From Sitta carolinensis (Eukaryota; Chordata; Aves; Passeriformes; Sittidae): a stretch of DNA of 64,000 nucleotides. The position numbers were made by a program, and so were the translations under genes. How positions within the stretch are numbered: the first letter of the stretch is position 1; every line of letters starts with the position of its first letter. The stretch lies in assembly GCA_032173965.1 (NCBI GenBank), contig CM063289.1, positions 26,809,690 to 26,873,689 on the forward strand, given 5' to 3'. Under the pieces are notes generated by a model. The model saw nothing but the letters and a program-made list of their open reading frames with translations, was not told the DNA's origin and ran no database searches. Of the stretch, positions 59,049 to 64,000 are shown piece after piece.

Positions 59049-62000
59049 TCTAGGAGGCAGCTGATCTCTGAGTTCAAGTGTTGATATGTCAGCACCGAGT
59101 TAAGCTGGAGTTCAAATCTCCCCAGCAAATCCAGCAAGTGCTAACATTTATTGATGTAATTAAGACACTGCAAGTCTGACTGCAGGAAGGCTAGGGTTAG
59201 GCAGGCAGGGCTCAGCCTGGCACTGTACAGCAGGACTAGAAGGTGATGCCTAATCCTTCCTGTAGCCCTACCTGGCACGTGTGGGGGTGAGAGGAAGGTG
59301 TCTGTCAGCACCTCCTTTCTGCCTGTAGATCCTGCAGTGACAGAGACACAGAGTGGCATCTCTCCTGTGTGCTCTATTTGCAAATTGCTAAAACATCTGA
59401 TTCATGCTTGGTCTAATTATGTTAATCCTAAAACAAATAATCCCAGCTCTTATGCTGCCAGGATGTAATTTTGCTGTTATTTCAAAATCAGGAAAAAAAA
59501 GGAGCTGGAAGGGAGTTTGTGAGTTTGCATGGGTGCCAAAAGCTCTCTGAGCCATGCCTGGGAGGTGGAGGTGCCCTGTGTGGATTTGCAGCAGTGGCAA
59601 ATGCACAGTCTGCCTGCGAAACCCATGCCAGAGCATCTCTAAATCTCCTTTACAGATTTTAACCTAAGTCCCTTTTGCTGCCTATGATTAAGGCTATGAT
59701 TGCTTTCCTCGTTGCTCAGTGGACACAAAACCAATTTATGAACTTCCTCTCTATCTAAATATTTGAGTTACAATGTCATGTGTTCACCCTCCAGGACAGC
59801 AAGAGCTTGATTCTTGTCACCCTCCTGCAGAAATCACATTTTCTAGACCTCTCATCATTCTCTGTTCCTGCAGACTCCCAGTTATCCCAGTTTCTTTCTC
59901 GCTCTCCCCAGCTGTCCTAGAGTAGTACCAGGGTCTACCTTTTTTCACCAAAAATCCCATTCTTTTTTATTTCAGATGGAACCTCACTTTGGTCAGGTTG
60001 TGGCTCTAATCTTGCCCACAGAAAGGTTTACAGCACCTCTTGCCTTGTCACCACCTAAGCGTTGTTGTTTGAAATTGCTCTCAGTACGAGGGAAATTTAT
60101 TTTGTTTTGTTGTTATTGTTGGATTTTATTAATAAACCAGAAAAGAGAAAACCCAAATAAACTCCTTCTGGCTTTCCAAACCACCTCCAGTGTTCAATGT
60201 CAACAGTGACATGGGGAGATTTTTCCCAAAACTTATCCAGCACCTCCAGGCTTTGGCTTCCTCTGATCATTGCCTGAGTGATTAGTCCTGATAGGAAAAT
60301 GTGTTTTATTTCAAGCCTGGGCTCACCCTGAGGAACTGGGGCTGTTGCAACCTCTGTGGGTGAGTGTGAGGATGAAGGAGAGATTCCCACTGCTGGTTCA
60401 AAATGAGTCCCACGTGTTGCCAGATAGACAAAAGTCCTTGGCTATCCCAGCACAAACCAGCCAGCCCCCTGGGAGCTTCCAAACCCTGATCAAACACCTC
60501 ATCCACACTGCCAATAAATTCCCTTTAGCCCTTCTGCAGCCACGAGGGCACTGAGGTTAACTCGTGGTGAGGAGAATAATTTCTGAAAACGTGCTTTTAA
60601 AATAAAATCAGGTCTGTTTGTGAAAGGGCAGTGGGCATTTCAGCCTTGTGACCCAGCAGAAGCAGCATCTGGCAAGAGAAAAAAACTGAGGAAAAAAGTA
60701 AATAATGTAATACTACTCTTGTGAATTGCTGCTACACTGTGGGAGTAAATACACAGAGGAGTAAATATTACACAAGATTGCATTTTGGAATGAACTTTTC
60801 CAAAACAAAAGAACCTAGTCTGCGGCTGGGGCTCCTCAGAGCTGGGTCCTCTGTGTCCACAGCACTGAGTGGCTGCAGATGTGTCTCAGCATCTGTCCTG
60901 GGTGTTGTTAACCCAAACTGGAGCATGTCCCAGCCGAACTCCCCTGCTTTCCTGGCTACACAAGCACCAGCCAGAGCCTAGCAAGCCCTTGCCATGGTTT
61001 GGATGCACAGCCATAACCCAGGTTTGCCTGGTTTGCAAATCACAGTGAACTCCAAGCTGTTGGATGAGTCTCATGTTTCCCACCACCCAACAATAACACT
61101 AATCCACTTTAAAAGCTTCACCCTTTACCACACACACACACATACCAATCATCCTCTTGATTTTGGTTTTTTTATCCCTTTGTGCAATAATAGTATATCC
61201 CAGAGCTAAAAGCCATGTTTGCTTCCAGGAAACAGCAGCAACAAAAATTTTTAATTGAATTAATTAATTCCATGTGCATATCTGGAAGGACATTCATCTC
61301 AGCAGCTGATTGATGTGCTGCTCAGTGAAACCTGCTGTGGGCACAGGATTCTGGGCTGGGGCTTCTCCTGGGTGCTCCCTGTGCCTTAGGCACCATAAAT
61401 GCTGCTGGGGTGTGTCAGAAAGGAGATTCTGAGTCCTGGAAACATGGGCATGGGAGGGAAAACCCTGCCTGGGCACTTGAGTGCATGACTGCTGGGTCCT
61501 CAGCTGCCTCAGGCCTGCCTGGGCCCCTCTGCATGGCAGAGCAGGCAGCACAAGGAAATACCTGAAAAGTGAACCTGAGTTTTGGGATTCACCAAGGTAA
61601 GGTGCTTTTAGGGTGATGGGAAAGACTGATGCACAGGTGGAAGCATGCATAAGAATAAAGATTACACCTACAACTGTGTCACGTGGGAGGAAAATGCCAG
61701 GCAAAGAGCCAAGACCAAGGCAAAAAGATGCTTCCCTGTGGTAAAATGCCTACAAACAGTGTGAAAGGCAGACGGTGAGGATCTATCTCTCCATGAAACA
61801 CAAAGCAACCCTAAAAGCCCAGCAAACCATTCCCATATGACAGCCCCTAAATTCCAAGACATGACCCACATTCTGTCTTCAAAGATACATCTGTGGCGTG
61901 CACGAGCCTTTCCTCCCCTGTCACCATGCCTGGAGAATCCGTGTCAAGCCAGCCACGATGCTCCCGTGGGGAATGTGTTTGCATGCCGTGGGCTCACATG

Positions 62001-62810
62001 GGACAGAGGCATTTTGGGGAGAGCACGGGATGAGAGCAGCACAAGAGCCACGAGCCCACGTTGCTCCACCACTAAACAATCTGTGCTGCTGGGGACTGGC
62101 TCTTCCATGAGCCACCCTCTAATTAATGCAGTTGGGCCCTGCTCTGATTCCACACCTGCATCTCAGCCCCAGCCTAGGCCTGCTCCCCAGACATTGCTGC
62201 CACTCATTTCAGCACCAGCAGGATTGGACACAAACACCCACCTTCCCCTGGCCTTCAACACATCAAAGCTGCTCTGCCTCTGGTTTTGCTCGTTTCCTTC
62301 CCCCGACAGCAGGCCAAAAAACCACACCTGAAATGCCAGCAAGAGCCACTGCAAGTGCCCTGCACAGCGGGGAAATGCAAGAAGGGCATTTTAAGGGAGG
62401 TTTAATGAGAGTGTAATGAGGGGTTTCCAGCATTAATGACACGGGGAAGGTTCTGGATGGAACCAGCAGCGTGCCGCGTTTTCCAGCCACGCGCCTGCCG
62501 CTCTCCACAGAAAACCAGCCCAAACTTTGCCTTCCTGGCTTTGATGTGGGTGATAAGTGTGCCCACAATTTCTCCTGCCATGGCCATCCAGCACTGCCAG
62601 CAGCAGCGTTCACAGATGTCTCCTCTGCTTCCCCCTGTTCCGTGTTTTAAGGAATGTCTCTGGTTTCAGGTGGCAGCAAGTGAATGTTTGGCACAAGGGA
62701 TGGCAGTCAAAGCTCTGACCATGCTTCTTCAGGCCCCACGTCCCCATCCAAACCACTTTGATGCTCCCTGGCACCCTGCAATGACAGTTTATACTCTTCT
62801 CTTTGTGTTC
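59049..62810. other. Unique sequence, no gene recognised
   Basis: About 3.8 kb. A short (CA)n lies at 61131-61142. An acceptor-like 'TTTTTTATTTCAG' precedes ATGGAACC at 59976, but the following frame has no recognisable product. GC-rich 61830-62620 has overlapping chance frames. Confidence 0.4.
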
Positions 62811-62994
62811 TTCCCTTCCCTTCCCTTCCCTTCCCTTCCCTTCCCTTCCCTTCCCTTCCCTTCCCTTCCCTTCCCTTCCCTTCCCTTCCCTTCCCTTCCC
62901 TTCCCCTTCCCTTCCCTTCCCTTCCCTTCCCTTCCCTTCCCTTCCCTTCCCTTCCCTTCCCTTCCCTTCCCTTCCCTTCCCTTCCTCCCTTCCC
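62811..62994. repeat. (CCCTT)n pentanucleotide array
   Basis: About 37 copies of CCCTT, all pyrimidine on the plus strand, over 184 bases. There are two irregularities: an extra C near 62903-62906 and a TCCTCCC junction near 62983-62989. It is a long pure homopyrimidine-homopurine mirror-type tract. Open frames through it read Ser-Leu-Pro-Phe-Pro repeats (plus) and Gly-Lys-Gly-Arg-Glu repeats (minus) and are artefacts. Confidence 0.97.
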
Positions 62995-64000
62995 ATTTTC
63001 AAAATAAAATAATATTTGTAGAATTTGGTTTAATGAGCAAAAACATTCATTTTCCTTCTTCTGGTCTTCCACAGAAGGACATGGTGGTGGGGTCTGCACA
63101 GCTGCAGCCAGTTCTGAATTGTCTTTCATTTCAAACCCCATCATGAAACAATAAAATGGATTTGTTGAAAGAACAGAGTCCAACAATCTCCACGAAGGCA
63201 GCTCGTTAGGGCCAACTTGCCTTTCTCAGAGGCATTGACACAGAGCAGCTTGAGTGAAGTCAAATTGGGGTGAATTGGTGTGAATTCTCTGTGACTGTTG
63301 AAAAAAATTGACTTGAAATGGGTGGTTTTCTTCTGCCTGCAAATGGCATTTTTCCTTCTCCAAAATCACTTTCTTTACAACCTCCCACTGAAACATGCTC
63401 GGTGTTTGATTGTAGATGCATTGAGTTTTTGAAAGCAGCTGATTTAGTTAAATTAGTTCTATTGAGATTTAGCAAGTTTATAGCAAATATCTCAGTAATT
63501 TCTTGCTAAATTAAATGAAACTGAGGGCATCATATTCTCTGCCCTGTTATGATGGCAGGGAAAGGGAATAAACACACCCAGAATCAGGCCCAAAGGTTTC
63601 TGATATATTTTAGACACTTTCGGGCTAGATTTTCCTTCCATTTCACCTGGTTTTTGCATCCCAGAATCCAGTAAAGAAAAGTCTTTATATGAGAGAGCAG
63701 ATCAAGCCTGGGCTAAAGAACCAGATGCCATTTATTCCCAGTCTGGCAAATGACCCCAGAGTACGTGGCAAAAAGTGTGAATAAAACGACACAGACCTCC
63801 TCACTAGAGACCAGTGAGTCTGTTTATTTATTCAGCTCATACAGTCCTTGTTTTATACTTGGATGCATATGAATAACAACACAATTTTAAGCCTGTGCCA
63901 GCTGGTTTGTTTAAGGCTGTAACTGCTTCTGCAGCCAGGGCATGTTGAAAGGAGGGGAAACGCCTTCCCACGATGAAACCAACCCACCCACCAGTCCCCA
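62995..64000. other. Unique non-coding sequence
   Basis: No gene or repeat family is recognised. An AATAAA at about 63780-63785 is followed by short direct and inverted words, but this is not enough to call an LTR. Confidence 0.4.

Noticed and set aside
62436..63186. Open frames of 130-236 codons across 62.4-63.2 kb on both strands
   Set aside because: They run through the (CCCTT)n array, which has no stop codons. The translations are Ser-Leu-Pro-Phe-Pro or Gly-Lys-Gly-Arg-Glu repeats with random flanks.
63720..63860. Possible LTR end (AATAAA followed by a C/T-rich stretch)
   Set aside because: No paired LTR, no TG...CA borders with a target duplication, and no retroviral internal sequence is visible.

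Overview
The window looks like bird nuclear DNA, most likely from a songbird, from a gene-poor intergenic or large-intron region. The main evidence is about fifteen fragments of avian CR1 LINEs on both strands. They are recognisable from the block shared by avian CR1 3' ends (a 'TGCCCATGGCAGGG'-like core, then 'CTTCCAACCCAAACCATTC') and from 8-bp tails of the ATTCTRTG type. A second sign is a composite SINE at about 4535-4668, with a tRNA-Ile-like head joined to a CR1 3' tail. From memory this matches the TguSINE1 design of passerines. No prokaryotic or viral gene organisation is present.

Layout. 1-9.3 kb: unique sequence with a 5'-truncated CR1 (3409-3604), the SINE, several T-tracts and a compound (AT)n(AG)n repeat. 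9.14-9.62 kb: a short CpG-rich patch directly beside a GC-rich 11-bp minisatellite. 9.6-30 kb: mostly unique sequence with scattered CR1 3' ends, a 22-bp perfect palindrome (21221-21242), a G-quadruplex-like tract (23039-23062) and a T/G-rich tract ending in 28 T (27184-27327). 30-36 kb: a 254-bp (CTATAT)n array, two longer minus-strand CR1 copies, a (GGGA)n tract and a 39-A tract. 36-46 kb: AT-rich unique sequence with the only segments that look even moderately like conserved protein-coding exons (minus strand, 40308-40388 and 38421-38522), plus a 20-bp perfect palindrome (40465-40484). 46-64 kb: unique sequence with a tail-to-tail CR1 pair (52.2-53.0 kb), a recent 35-bp tandem duplication (58971-59048) and a 184-bp (CCCTT)n tract (62811-62994).

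No complete gene, tRNA, rRNA or CRISPR array is supported. Most open reading frames of 60-196 codons are what chance gives in 64 kb. The longest ones run through low-complexity repeats that lack stop codons. The two candidate exons have matching splice phases and would add 61 codons to a minus-strand transcript, but I cannot name the protein and confidence is low. I see no sign of a new multi-gene system. The points worth following are the exon pair, the palindromes, the minisatellite beside a CpG-rich patch, and the SINE.
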